A stretch of DNA of 64,000 nt. Source: JBPOFY01 sp051252415 (GTDB lineage Bacteria; Verrucomicrobiota; Verrucomicrobiia; Opitutales; Coraliomargaritaceae). The translations under genes were made by a program, and so were the position numbers. The DNA lies in contig JBPOGA010000018.1 of NCBI GenBank assembly GCA_051252415.1, positions 7,811 through 71,810 on the forward strand. Direction: 5' to 3'. Positions within the stretch are counted from its first letter, which is position 1. Each line of letters begins with the position of its first letter. The notes under the pieces were generated by a model, which ran no database searches, had not been told where the DNA came from, and saw nothing but the letters and a program-made list of their open reading frames with translations. Positions 17,235 through 26,218 of this stretch are shown here, in pieces.

Positions 17235-20200
17235 CTATGGAGTTGGGATCTCAATTTTTAACGTAGTGCCAAGTCTTGGTTTGGATGTGATTGTGAGGCT
17301 CCCTTTTAATAAATGCACACGCTCATGCAGGCTGTCGATCCCAAGTCCGGATCCTTGTTTTTTTGTATTGTTGATGTCGGGATTGAAACCGACGCCATTG
17401 TCAGCAATCGTTATAGTGAAGGAGGTCGATTCTTTTTCGCAGAGAATGCTAACATCTGATGCCTGTGAGTGCTTGATCGCGTTGTTGAGCGCCTCTTGTA
17501 TGATCCTGAAAATATTGATTTCGTCGTGCTCGAGCCATTTGTGTTCGAGTGGTGTGAGCTCTGAGTGAATCTTGATTTCAGAAATTTCAGCAATGCGTTC
17601 AATCATACTTTGCACAGCGATTCGTAGACCGAGTCGGTCGAGCTCGACTGGACGAAGGTTAGTTGTGATTGCACGCGCTTCTTTGATCGCATGTGTGGCA
17701 ATTTCCGAGATATCCGCGAGTCGTTCGGTGGCGGGTGAGTCTGTGTCGAGTTTTCGTATTGCTAGTTCTGTAGAATTTTTAATGAGTAGTAGGTCTTGTC
17801 CGAGGCTGTCGTGTAGCTCTGCGGCTATTCGTTTGCGCTCGTCTTCTTGTGAGTCGATTAATTGACGCGCGAAACTTTCCTGACGTAGGCTACGTTTTCG
17901 TAGTCGGTGGATTTTGATACGGTAGAGACTCCAGAGTAACGTCAGGAGCAGGAGTAAAAATAAGATGCGAGTTGATGCACGCTGTGACCAATGCGGTGCA
18001 ATGACTAGGGTGACGGTGTCGTGTATTGAACTCCATTGGCCGTCAGCCTTCATAGAAGTGACCTCAAAGTTATATTCTCCATGCGGAAGGTTCTGGAAGG
18101 TTGCGATAGTCTTTGAGCCGTTGTCGATCCACTTGTTGTCGTATCCAGCTAAACGATATCGATATCTTGGCTGTCCCCAGAAACCTTGAGTATTTGCGGT
18201 ATACTCGATACTGAGTTCTTGTTCTCCTGCGGAGATGTAAATTGTGTTCGAGTGTCTGTTATCTTGACTAATCGTCCCGTATGTCGATTTGAGTTCTCCA
18301 TCAATGTAATAAGCTTCTATATGCGGTGGAGATTTTTTGGCTGAATGTCTTTTTTGATGCCATTTTTTTGGGTTGATCGTGGAAACACCTGCGCTATTCG
18401 CGACCCAAATGTTGCCATTTTGGCTGCAGATAATTGCCTTTGCTCTAAATGATCCCGCTTTAGTGCCTAAGCCTGAGGATTGATCGAACCATGTGAGTGT
18501 TGGGGGGGCGGGCACGCTCTCTTCTTTAATGTAGGACACTAGGCCTGAACGTTGGGTATACGCGACGCCATCTGCTTTAGTTACAAACCAAACGCCGTCT
18601 TCTTTATCTGCAGCCAATGATGTCATCGAACGGCTTTTGAGCCCTATCTTTGTGTAGTCGATGAGATACTCGGTATTACCCTCTCTTAGATATAATTGGC
18701 TCTCGTCTGGAAACACGCCCCAAAGGCGACCTTCGGGGTCAAAGTAGATGTCTGAAACAGATTGAGGAAAGTCTGGGATATTTTTACCGAGTTCAATCCA
18801 TTCGCGGGTTATCGGATCGTGTTCATAGGTGCCGTTGTATAACGTGTCTAAATAGATCTTACCATCTGGTCCTTCGTAGACATTGTGCAGTTTGCCTTTT
18901 TGTGCTTTTTCGGGGATCGAAATCACCTCGTATGGATTGTCGCTGGAGATTGATTGCTTTTTGATGAAATGATTACGTGCAGTAATCCAGTGGTCTCCGG
19001 CTTTAGAAATGATGGAGCCGACCGTGACCGACTTGGGCACTGATAAATGCCTGAAAAGGTCTTCATCTATAAGGGTTTCCTCTTTGGTGTCGTGGAAAGT
19101 GACCCGGCCATCTGTATACAAAACATAGGTGCCATCCGTGTCATGGCTATGCGCGTCGAACAGTTTCCAGAATTTAGGCTCCGTGACGATTTCAATATGT
19201 GTGTCGTTAGGGTCTAGGTATGCCAGTGCGCCGATCGCGGCCAACCAAATGCGCTGTTTGGCATCTTCACTTGCGCTGATGAACTGATGTTGAGAAGCAT
19301 CGCTTGGAGTGTTCCATGTCACAAATGGGCTATAGGCAATTTGATAGAGACCGTTGTAGCTGGAGAGCCAAATGGTGCCTGAGTCGCTTTTATTGAGTTG
19401 ATAGATCGGGTAGGTGAAGCCGTCGGAGAGTAAGGTGAGGATGTAGTGCTCTCCATCGGGCGGGATGATCTGGAAGTATTCTCGATCGATGGAGAGCCAG
19501 AGATTTGCATCGTCGTCCATGATGCATTTATCGAGTTTAGCTTCCGGCGGAAGTGCTTTAGGATATACACGATGTGTGATGAGCTTTCCTTCTTGAGTGA
19601 AGTAGGACGCGTGGTGACCACAGACTCCGAGTTCGCCGTCTTCTGTTGTGAAGAATTCTGAGAAGGTTACATCGCTCTGGGTGACAATTTGTTGAGGTTG
19701 GCCGTCTTGTATTTTGAAAAGCCTGCTGCGATTATCGACTAGCCAAAGGTCTCCATTACTATCGAATTCTGCTGCACTAATGGGGAGGCTTTTTTTGCCC
19801 GTAAATGTGCAGACAACAGTCGTTTCGGATAAACCGACTCGGAGAATACTCGTTTGCTTATTTTGGGAGGTAAAGAGGAGGAGTTCGCCATCGTTGTTAG
19901 GATCTGAGATGGCAAGGTGGATTTTTCCATATGGTGCTGTGTCTTTCTCTGAGTAATTCTCGAAATGTGTGCCGTCATAATGTATAAGACGACCTGCATT
20001 GTCATACATCCAAAGCCGTCCAGTTGAGTCTGAGAGAATACCTGTGATGTGTCTGACCTGATGGTCAACGAGTTCCTTTAGGTCGAAGGCTTCGAAAGTG
20101 TTATTCTTAAACCGAGCCAGTTTGCCATCGCCAGCGGATACCCAAAGCTGGGATTGTGAATCTTCATGAATTGCGTGCACGCGATCCGCAGGTAACCCGC

Positions 20201-20339
20201 TGTCAATATCCCATCGTTCTAGGCGTAGACTGAGGTGTTTGAGGCTCAGTTCTTTGGTCTGCGCACTCGCGAGTGTGGTAAGTATGCTACAAACAACTAG
20301 TAATAAGCAGAGAACGAAGCTATTACGATAGGTAAGCAT
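17235..20339 (-). CDS. Periplasmic-propeller histidine kinase (reporter HK)
   Basis: About 1034 residues from the ATG at 20339, chosen because it gives a signal peptide (MLTYRNSFVLCLLLVVCSIL) and avoids overlap with tadA; the open frame runs 132 bp further. Order: a two-component-regulator propeller with many W-x-hydrophobic blade motifs (LWVSAGDGKLARF, LWLVDNRSRLFKI, IWVANSAGVSTIN), a Y_Y_Y fold (YRYRLAGYDNKWIDNG), a membrane segment (about 787-807), then a HisKA_3 kinase with the phospho-accepting H843 in AAELHDSLGQDLLLIKN, an N box (EALNNAIKHS) and G boxes (DNGVGFNP, GSGLGIDSL). Such kinases commonly sense polysaccharide breakdown products in Bacteroidota; the ligand here is unknown. Co-transcribed with the LuxR-type regulator 9 bp downstream. 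Confidence 0.92.
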   Translation of the reverse strand: MLTYRNSFVLCLLLVVCSILTTLASAQTKELSLKHLSLRLERWDIDSGLPADRVHAIHEDSQSQLWVSAGDGKLARFKNNTFEAFDLKELVDHQVRHITGILSDSTGRLWMYDNAGRLIHYDGTHFENYSEKDTAPYGKIHLAISDPNNDGELLLFTSQNKQTSILRVGLSETTVVCTFTGKKSLPISAAEFDSNGDLWLVDNRSRLFKIQDGQPQQIVTQSDVTFSEFFTTEDGELGVCGHHASYFTQEGKLITHRVYPKALPPEAKLDKCIMDDDANLWLSIDREYFQIIPPDGEHYILTLLSDGFTYPIYQLNKSDSGTIWLSSYNGLYQIAYSPFVTWNTPSDASQHQFISASEDAKQRIWLAAIGALAYLDPNDTHIEIVTEPKFWKLFDAHSHDTDGTYVLYTDGRVTFHDTKEETLIDEDLFRHLSVPKSVTVGSIISKAGDHWITARNHFIKKQSISSDNPYEVISIPEKAQKGKLHNVYEGPDGKIYLDTLYNGTYEHDPITREWIELGKNIPDFPQSVSDIYFDPEGRLWGVFPDESQLYLREGNTEYLIDYTKIGLKSRSMTSLAADKEDGVWFVTKADGVAYTQRSGLVSYIKEESVPAPPTLTWFDQSSGLGTKAGSFRAKAIICSQNGNIWVANSAGVSTINPKKWHQKRHSAKKSPPHIEAYYIDGELKSTYGTISQDNRHSNTIYISAGEQELSIEYTANTQGFWGQPRYRYRLAGYDNKWIDNGSKTIATFQNLPHGEYNFEVTSMKADGQWSSIHDTVTLVIAPHWSQRASTRILFLLLLLTLLWSLYRIKIHRLRKRSLRQESFARQLIDSQEDERKRIAAELHDSLGQDLLLIKNSTELAIRKLDTDSPATERLADISEIATHAIKEARAITTNLRPVELDRLGLRIAVQSMIERIAEISEIKIHSELTPLEHKWLEHDEINIFRIIQEALNNAIKHSQASDVSILCEKESTSFTITIADNGVGFNPDINNTKKQGSGLGIDSLHERVHLLKGSLTITSKPRLGTTLKIEIPTP

Positions 20340-20418
20340 TTGTAGTGGCAAGGTCGGAGAGCGAGATTCGGGCATTATTGGATGTGGAGCTTTAAAAGTC
20401 CAACTCTGAACCTTCCAA

Positions 20419-20955
20419 CTAGATTGAGTCTCTGCCTTTGGGGGCCGCTTTGCGCTCTTTGTTGGCGTCACGCTTTTTATCGAAGAAAGCTTTGAGGATT
20501 TGGTGGTTTATTTCTTCGAGCACGCCGCCGATGGATTCGAACTTATGATTGCTCTCGGGGAGCTCGCCGAGATTGGTCGCGCCGCCAACGCAGCCCATTT
20601 TAGGGTCGGGCAGACCGTAGCAAACTTTGCCCATGCGGGCGATCACCATTGCGCCAGAACACATTGGGCAGGGCTCCTTAGTGACATAAAGCGTGCACTC
20701 GTTGAGTCGCCAATCGCCAATAAAGGTGGCGGCCTGCGAGATGGCGAGAATTTCAGCATGGGCGGTCGGGTCGTTGGTCGAACGTGCTTGGTTGTGCGCC
20801 GAAGCGATGATTTGCCCTTTGTATTCAATTACTGCCCCGATGGGTACTTCGTCCTTCTTCCATGCCTCAATCGCCTGGTTGTAGGCGTGCGTCATGTAAT
20901 AGTCGGCATCACGATTGAGTTCGGACGGGAAGATTTTTTCGAAAGGGCAGTCCAC
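20419..20955 (-). CDS. tadA: tRNA-specific adenosine deaminase / CMP-dCMP deaminase family
   Basis: Deaminates the wobble adenosine of tRNA-Arg(ACG) to inosine if it is TadA, the most likely assignment. Zinc ligands and the catalytic Glu are visible: H66 and E68 in TAHAEIL, and C96 and C99 in EPCPMCSGAMV. The 178 residues exceed the usual ~160, with a basic Lys/Arg-rich tail (KKRDANKERKAAPKGRDSI) that may help RNA binding. A guanine deaminase is the alternative in this family. The downstream kinase gene starts 79 bp past the stop if its short start is right. Confidence 0.85.
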   Translation of the reverse strand: MDCPFEKIFPSELNRDADYYMTHAYNQAIEAWKKDEVPIGAVIEYKGQIIASAHNQARSTNDPTAHAEILAISQAATFIGDWRLNECTLYVTKEPCPMCSGAMVIARMGKVCYGLPDPKMGCVGGATNLGELPESNHKFESIGGVLEEINHQILKAFFDKKRDANKERKAAPKGRDSI

Positions 20956-21008
20956 TTATGAGAATTAAAAATTAGGAATGTGAGTTTAAGTAGAGTGTGT
21001 AAGATGCC

Positions 21009-21872
21009 TTATTCCTTAACTGTTAACGCCTCAGGCATATCAAAGACTTTTGAGAGCACACCAGTATTGAGTGCCGCTGAGCGTAATACAATTTGGCTGA
21101 CGACTTCACCGTCTTGAGAGGATTCCATGCGGAAGGGGAGTGGCATGCCATCGACATCGCGATAGTCGCTGAAGCGCGTTTGCTTGATGGTTCCATCGTC
21201 TAGGAGCTTTATTTCGACGATAGGATACAGTGTTAGAGGGGAGACGAATATGTCGATGCTGTCTCCTTCGGTGTTCTGTAGGCTGACTTTTAGGCAGTCG
21301 TTACCTTCCCAGTTTGTTGCTTCAATTGATGTGATCGTGCCCTCGCCTTGACTGGCGCGGATGATGTGATCAAAGAAGTTGCTTCGTTCACGCCATGTGT
21401 CGGCTTCTACACTCTCGATCAGTGTGAAAAGGTCCTCGCGTCGTGACGCACGAAGACGCTTCCATACTGCATCTTCGCTAACGCCGATGGTTATTTCATG
21501 CGATCCGTGATCAATGGTAAACAGCATCCGATCTGGTCGTTTTTTGACTAAGGAAAAGGGTAGGTTATTGTCGCCGACTATAAAGTTGCCAGTCACACGA
21601 ATGGTCTGCGTGTTTGCGAGTAGTGCACGATTGCAGTTCACCGATAGATAGGCCTGTGTAAATGCTTCAATGTCGGTGAGTTCGTTGAGTGTACCATGGG
21701 GTAGCTTGGTTATAGTCGTGACGGTTTCCTCAGATCGACTGAACGTGATTAGCGTATAGATCACAGCGCAGAAAAGCACGAGTGTGCCTAACAAGAGCGC
21801 TGGTTTAAATAGTCTTTGGGGTATCGTGGGCTTACCGCCCATGCGCTTCGTTTTTGTGTAGGATGTTCCCAT
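21009..21872 (-). CDS. Membrane-anchored LolA-like protein
   Basis: 287 residues. A basic N-terminus is followed by one membrane segment (ALLLGTLVLFCAVIYTLITF, about 25-45), with no cleavage site, so the rest is periplasmic. The body is a series of beta strands (TQTIRVTGNFIV, PFSLVKKRPDRMLFTID, CLKVSLQNTEGDSIDIFV) with the KQTRFSDYRDVDGMPLPFRM signature seen in outer-membrane lipoprotein-sorting-like domains (LolA/LolB fold). A role in handling lipoproteins or lipids in the periplasm fits the fold but is not shown. It is a single gene, divergent from infA. Confidence 0.65.
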   Translation of the reverse strand: MGTSYTKTKRMGGKPTIPQRLFKPALLLGTLVLFCAVIYTLITFSRSEETVTTITKLPHGTLNELTDIEAFTQAYLSVNCNRALLANTQTIRVTGNFIVGDNNLPFSLVKKRPDRMLFTIDHGSHEITIGVSEDAVWKRLRASRREDLFTLIESVEADTWRERSNFFDHIIRASQGEGTITSIEATNWEGNDCLKVSLQNTEGDSIDIFVSPLTLYPIVEIKLLDDGTIKQTRFSDYRDVDGMPLPFRMESSQDGEVVSQIVLRSAALNTGVLSKVFDMPEALTVKE

Positions 21873-22071
21873 GGTGCTTAGTTTCGGGTGTTTGTGTTCG
21901 GGCGGTCAACTTAAAACCAGTATGGTGGATTGCCCCATACTGAGCCTCCGAGAGGGAATGGCTATAGTTAATGAGTGCCCACTCCGAAGCACGGTGCGCA
22001 GCCAGAGATCATAGAGAGTGTCCTTGACTTTCGGGCTCAAAACGATTTTCTCGCCGCTTTCCTAATTATCT

Positions 22072-22353
22072 ATGGCAAAAGCACAAAGCGAAGAATACGT
22101 CGAAGTCGAAGGCAAGATCGTAGCCGTCCTACCGGGCACTATGTTTCGGGTGGAACTTGAGAACAAACACCAAGTGCTCGCGCACATCTCTGGTAAGTTG
22201 CGTAAGCACTTCATTAAGATCACCACAGGAGATACCGTGAAGATGGAGATGAGCCCATACGACCTAAATAAGGCACGTATCGTCTACCGTTTGCGTAACG
22301 CTCACGTGAATCGCGGCGCTCCTAAGCGTAGTTTTGGCCCCCGTCGCCGATAA
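22072..22353 (+). CDS. infA: Translation initiation factor IF-1
   Basis: Binds the ribosomal A site during initiation. The S1-like OB fold is complete: GKIVAVLPGTMFRVELENKH, VLAHISGKLRKHFIKI, GDTVKMEMSPYDLNKARIVYR. At 93 residues it is longer than the usual 72 because of a short N-terminal extension and a basic tail (NAHVNRGAPKRSFGPRRR). No Shine-Dalgarno sequence precedes the ATG (CTAATTATCT). A strong terminator follows 22 bp after the stop, so the gene is transcribed alone. Confidence 0.95.
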   Translation: MAKAQSEEYVEVEGKIVAVLPGTMFRVELENKHQVLAHISGKLRKHFIKITTGDTVKMEMSPYDLNKARIVYRLRNAHVNRGAPKRSFGPRRR

Positions 22354-22374
22354 TTCAGAGCACATTACTTTCTT

Positions 22375-22401
22375 AAAAGCACCGCGAGTCGGTGCTTTTT
22401 T
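22375..22401 (+). terminator. Rho-independent terminator of infA
   Basis: AAAAGCACCG and CGGTGCTTTTTT pair around a short GAGT-type loop and end in a T run. Confidence 0.9.
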
Positions 22402-22494
22402 GTGCTTATAAATCAGGACAAATGCTTGCTTCCAGCTCATTTTCGGCTGTCTTGGAAGACTCCTCTTTTAGAATCTCCACCAATACCAACCATT

Positions 22495-23454
22495 ATGAGC
22501 AAAGCATACCCATCCATTATTGATACCGTGGGCAATACCCCACTAGTAAAAGTCAACAACACTGCAGCTGGCATTGACGCCAATATCTACGTAAAGTGTG
22601 AATTTTTCAACCCACTCGCCAGCGTTAAAGACCGTATTGGCAAGGCCATGATCGAAGCCGCAGAGCGCGACGGCAAAATCGGCGAGGGAAGTATTATCAT
22701 CGAGCCAACTTCAGGTAACACAGGTATCGCACTTGCATTCGTTTGTGCCGCTAAGGGCTACAAGTTGATCCTGACCATGCCAGAGACCATGTCTATGGAG
22801 CGCCGTGTGCTTCTCCGCATGCTTGGTGCTGAGATCGTTCTCACTCCTGGACCAAAGGGTATGCCAGGCGCGATCGCACGTGCAGGTGAACTCGTCGCAG
22901 AGTATGGCGAAAAGGCATATATGCCGCAGCAATTTGAAAATCCAGCCAATCCAGAAGTGCACCGCCAAACAACAGCGGAAGAAATTTGGGCGGCGACTGA
23001 CGGTAACATCGACGCATTTGTTGCAGGTGTAGGCACTGGCGGCACGATTACAGGTGTTTCTGAAGTGATTAAGTCCCGCAAGGAACTCCTCACTGTTGCA
23101 GTTGAGCCAGAAGCGAGCCCAGTGATCTCAGGTGGCGCACCAGGCCCACACAAGATTCAAGGTATTGGTGCTGGATTCATTCCGAAGAACTGCAATACCG
23201 ATATCATTGATGAAGTGATCAAGGTTTCTAATGAAGATGCTTTTGCAACTGCTCAAGCGCTTGCTGAGAAGGATGGCATCCTCTGTGGTATCTCCACCGG
23301 CGCCAATGTCTGGGCCGCCATGGAACTTGCAAAACGCCCAGAGATGGCTGGTAAGACAATCGTCACCGTTGCTTGCAGCTTCGGCGAACGTTACCTCTCC
23401 ACACCACTTGCTGAAAAAGCACGTGAGGAGATGGCAGCAGCAACTGCTGGTTAA
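22495..23454 (+). CDS. cysK: Cysteine synthase A (O-acetylserine sulfhydrylase)
   Basis: Makes L-cysteine from O-acetylserine and sulfide using PLP. The ATG at 22495 gives the standard N-terminus (MSKAYPSIIDTVGNTPLVK) and 319 residues; the longer open frame from 22402 adds a stretch unlike the family. The PLP-binding Lys is K45 in NPLASVKDRIG. The substrate loop EPTSGNTGIALAF, the phosphate-binding GVGTGGTITG and GISTGANVWAA are all present. It is flanked by its own terminator. No Shine-Dalgarno sequence precedes the ATG. Confidence 0.96.
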   Translation: MSKAYPSIIDTVGNTPLVKVNNTAAGIDANIYVKCEFFNPLASVKDRIGKAMIEAAERDGKIGEGSIIIEPTSGNTGIALAFVCAAKGYKLILTMPETMSMERRVLLRMLGAEIVLTPGPKGMPGAIARAGELVAEYGEKAYMPQQFENPANPEVHRQTTAEEIWAATDGNIDAFVAGVGTGGTITGVSEVIKSRKELLTVAVEPEASPVISGGAPGPHKIQGIGAGFIPKNCNTDIIDEVIKVSNEDAFATAQALAEKDGILCGISTGANVWAAMELAKRPEMAGKTIVTVACSFGERYLSTPLAEKAREEMAAATAG

Positions 23455-23472
23455 GCCTCACTATTAATTTTC

Positions 23473-23505
23473 AAAAAGCCTCGGGGGGAGCCTCGGGGCT
23501 TTTTT
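23473..23505 (+). terminator. Rho-independent terminator of cysK
   Basis: An AAAAAGCC...GGCTTTTTT stem with CCTCGG-type inner repeats and a T run, 18 bp after the cysK stop. Confidence 0.85.
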
Positions 23506-23517
23506 GTGTCTCATGCA

Positions 23518-23603
23518 GTAGTCGGGTTGGCTTTAGCCGCCCGACATTCTCGATTTTGTAGCTTTAGCCCTGCATGTCAGATGGCTAAAGCCAACCTGAC
23601 TAC
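23518..23603. repeat. Palindromic intergenic repeat with 21-bp inverted ends
   Basis: The left end (23518-23538, starting GTAGTCGGGTTGG) and the right end (23583-23603, finishing CCAACCTGACTAC) match as inverted repeats at 20 of 21 positions. The 44-bp centre repeats GCTTTAGCC fragments. It lies between cysK and fabV and codes for nothing I can see. Confidence 0.8.
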
Positions 23604-23716
23604 GTTGGACATCTCCTTCGCAATTTCTCGATGAATTACCGGTTGCCACCACGTCCTCTGTTCCCTTTGCTGCTACCTTTCACTACCCATTTATTTAACA
23701 CACTAGAAAACTTACT

Positions 23717-24895
23717 ATGATCGTTAAACCACGTATCCGCGGATTTGTTTGTATCACTGCTCACCCAACTGGCTGCGAAGCCAAAGTACGCGAAGAAATT
23801 GAGGTTGCGAAAGCAGCAAAACAGTCCGGCGGACCAAAGAAGGTCTTGGTGATTGGTTCATCAACAGGATATGGCCTTTCGACACGTATAGCCGCTGGTT
23901 TCAGCCATGATGCGGCGACACTCGGCATTTTCTTTGAGCGCCCATCCATGAAGGGGAAGCCCGCGAGTGCAGGTTGGTATAATTCTGTTGCGTATGAGAA
24001 AGCGGCACATGAAGCAGGGCTATACGCAAAGAGCATCAACGGTGACGCTTTCTCGAATGAGATCAAGGCGCAGGCGATTGAAACGATCAAAGCAGACCTC
24101 GGCCAAGTAGACCTAGTTGTTTACAGCCTAGCATCTCCACGCCGCACAGATCCTACAGACGGTGAAACTTATAAGTCCGTATTGAAGCCAATCGGCCAAA
24201 CATATACCAACCGCACACTCGATACCGATAAGGGGGAAGTGAGCGAAGTGACAATCGAAGGCGCATCTCAGGAAGAAATTGACCACACTGTGAAAGTGAT
24301 GGGCGGCGAAGACTGGGAAATGTGGATGAAGGCACTCGACGACGCAGGGGTGCTCGCACCAGGCGCGAAGTCAGTCGCTTATTCTTACATTGGGCCTGAA
24401 ATTACATGGCCAGTGTATACCAACGGCACAATTGGTCAGGCGAAGAAAGATGTAGAGCGCGCAGCCGCAGCGATCACAGAAGCACACGATTGCGAAGCTT
24501 ATGTCGCCGTGAATAAGGCCGTCGTGACTCAAGCGAGTTCTGCGATTCCTGTCGTGCCGCTTTATATTTCGATTCTCTTCAAGGTGATGAAGGAAAAGGG
24601 TAATCACGAAGGTTGCATCGAGCAAATGGTGCGTCTTTTGAATACACGTCTGTATGGTGAAGATCTTCAGCTTGATGAGTTAGGCCGTATTCGTGTCGAC
24701 GATTGGGAGATGGAAGCTGACGTGCAAAAAGCAGTTGCCGAAGTATGGCCAGAGATATCCACCGAAAATCTCAATGTGCTATCTGATTTCTCCAGTTATC
24801 AAAACGAGTTCTTAGAGCTTTTTGGTTTTGGTCTCCAGGGCGTCGATTATGGTGCCGAAGTTGAAGTCGACGTGCCACTGCCAAGCGCTGAGTAA
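23717..24895 (+). CDS. fabV: Enoyl-ACP reductase, FabV type
   Basis: Reduces trans-2-enoyl-ACP (or enoyl-CoA) in the last step of each fatty-acid elongation round with NAD(P)H. 392 residues, typical of FabV and much longer than FabI. Cofactor-binding GSSTGYGLSTRIAAGFS, VVYSLASPRR and the FabV-specific active-site motif Y-x8-K (YTNGTIGQAK, Y234 to K243) are visible. N-terminal MIVKPRIRGFVCITAHPTGC is also characteristic. FabV enzymes are often insensitive to triclosan. No fabI-type gene is in the window. Transcribed alone with its own terminator. Confidence 0.96.
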   Translation: MIVKPRIRGFVCITAHPTGCEAKVREEIEVAKAAKQSGGPKKVLVIGSSTGYGLSTRIAAGFSHDAATLGIFFERPSMKGKPASAGWYNSVAYEKAAHEAGLYAKSINGDAFSNEIKAQAIETIKADLGQVDLVVYSLASPRRTDPTDGETYKSVLKPIGQTYTNRTLDTDKGEVSEVTIEGASQEEIDHTVKVMGGEDWEMWMKALDDAGVLAPGAKSVAYSYIGPEITWPVYTNGTIGQAKKDVERAAAAITEAHDCEAYVAVNKAVVTQASSAIPVVPLYISILFKVMKEKGNHEGCIEQMVRLLNTRLYGEDLQLDELGRIRVDDWEMEADVQKAVAEVWPEISTENLNVLSDFSSYQNEFLELFGFGLQGVDYGAEVEVDVPLPSAE

Positions 24896-24914
24896 TTCGA
24901 TTACATTTTAAAAC

Positions 24915-24945
24915 AAAAGGACGTCCGTAATGGGCGTCCTTTTTT
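24915..24945 (+). terminator. Rho-independent terminator of fabV
   Basis: The AAAAGGACG...CGTCCTTTTT stem has a short GTAAT loop and ends in a T run, 20 bp past the stop. Confidence 0.9.
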
Positions 24946-24949
24946 ATTT

Positions 24950-25037
24950 GGAGGGACGCGTGTTACGCGTCCGCGGCGTGATCATCGTCACAGGTAATGG
25001 CTTACAACCGAATCGGACGCGTAAAACGCGTCTCTCC
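24950..25037. repeat. Palindromic ACGCGT-rich intergenic repeat
   Basis: The ends (24950-24973, starting GGAGGGACGCGTG, and 25014-25037, finishing ACGCGTCTCTCC) match inversely at 22 of 24 positions. A related single end (GGACGCGTAAAACGAGTCCC) sits at 43083. It lies between convergent fabV and ribB. Confidence 0.8.
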
Positions 25038-25052
25038 AGTCGATGGCATCCC

Positions 25053-26156
25053 CTAAATATTAATTTGCTCGACGATCTCTAGGTCGTAGCCATCGATGCC
25101 GACCACTTTACGCTGTGTGCTAGAGAGTAGGCGGATTTTTTGTAGGCCAAGTGCTACAAGGATCTGCGCGCCGATTCCGTAGTCACGGAAGTCCATCTTG
25201 CTAGGTGCCACATTGCGCTCTTTGCCTTCGACGATACGTATGCCGCCCTGCGGTTGCTCAATGTAGAGCAGCACACCATGGCCTGTTTCATTGATCTTTT
25301 GCATTGCCGATTGTAGTGATTTGTAACCACCGTTTTCTGAGGAACGAAAAATGTCGGCGAGTAGGTTCTCGCTCTGCACACGAACTAAGGTTGGCTCACT
25401 ATTTAGGGTTCCTTTGGAGAGTGCAAAGTGTTGGCGACCGTCGAGTAAGCTGCGGAATATGTGTAAGTCGAAAGTGCCGAAGTCGGATTCGAATGGCCGT
25501 GTTAACACATGCTCGACTAGGCGATCGCGTGTGTGACGGTATTCAATCAGGTCGGCGATAGAGATAAGTTTTAGGCCGTGCTCTTTTTTAAATTCGATGA
25601 GATCTGGTAGGCGGGCGAGGGTGCCATCTTTGTTCAGAATTTCGCAAATCACACCGCTGGGGTTCAAGCCTGCGAGTTGTGCAAGATCGACAGCTGCTTC
25701 AGTATGGCCAGCACGCTGCAGGACGCCGCCCGGTTTAGCGCGGAGTGGGAAGACGTGGCCCGGTTGCACCAGTGAGTCGGGGTGTGCGTTCGGCTCCGCA
25801 AGAATATTGATTGTTGTCGCGCGATCGTAAGCACTGATACCTGTCGTAATGCCTTCAGCGGCATCGACTGAAATAGCAAAGTCTGTTTGATGCGACTCGC
25901 GATTTTCTGAGGCCATCGGATTAATTCCAAGGCGACGTAGCTGATGACCGAGCATCGGCACACAAATCAGGCCGCGTGCATGTAGCGCCATGGCATTGAT
26001 AGCCTCGGGTGTTGCTTTCGATGCAGCCATGACGAGGTCGCCCTCGTTTTCGCGGGCTTCATCGTCGGTTACGATGACCATTTTGCCATCTGCGATATCG
26101 CGGATAGCGTCTTCAATAGTGTCGAATACTTCGGAATTTTGTGCGGCTGTGCTCAT
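25053..26156 (-). CDS. ribB: DHBP synthase with degenerate GTP cyclohydrolase II domain
   Basis: The N-terminal half (about 1-205) is 3,4-dihydroxy-2-butanone 4-phosphate synthase, which makes the four-carbon unit of riboflavin from ribulose 5-phosphate: VTDDEARENEGDLVMAAS, HARGLICVPM and HTEAAVDLAQLAG are intact. The C-terminal half has the length and fold pattern of GTP cyclohydrolase II (GTFDLHIFRSLLDGRQHFAL, FRDYGIGAQILVALGLQKIR) but the zinc-site Cys of SEC...RCDC are replaced (SENLLADIF, SSENGGY) and the RQEGRGIGL loop is reduced to EQPQGGIRI. I infer that only the RibB reaction is catalysed and that a separate ribA exists elsewhere. Single gene. Confidence 0.9.
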   Translation of the reverse strand: MSTAAQNSEVFDTIEDAIRDIADGKMVIVTDDEARENEGDLVMAASKATPEAINAMALHARGLICVPMLGHQLRRLGINPMASENRESHQTDFAISVDAAEGITTGISAYDRATTINILAEPNAHPDSLVQPGHVFPLRAKPGGVLQRAGHTEAAVDLAQLAGLNPSGVICEILNKDGTLARLPDLIEFKKEHGLKLISIADLIEYRHTRDRLVEHVLTRPFESDFGTFDLHIFRSLLDGRQHFALSKGTLNSEPTLVRVQSENLLADIFRSSENGGYKSLQSAMQKINETGHGVLLYIEQPQGGIRIVEGKERNVAPSKMDFRDYGIGAQILVALGLQKIRLLSSTQRKVVGIDGYDLEIVEQINI

Positions 26157-26218
26157 GGATATAGGGAGGCAGTATTATCGAGTCTTGATCTTGCGCAACC
26201 GTTATTGAGGGTAAAATA

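Noticed and set aside
23518..23603. CRISPR-like repeat spacing
   Set aside because: It is a single inverted pair, not a series of direct repeats with unique spacers; no cas genes in the window.
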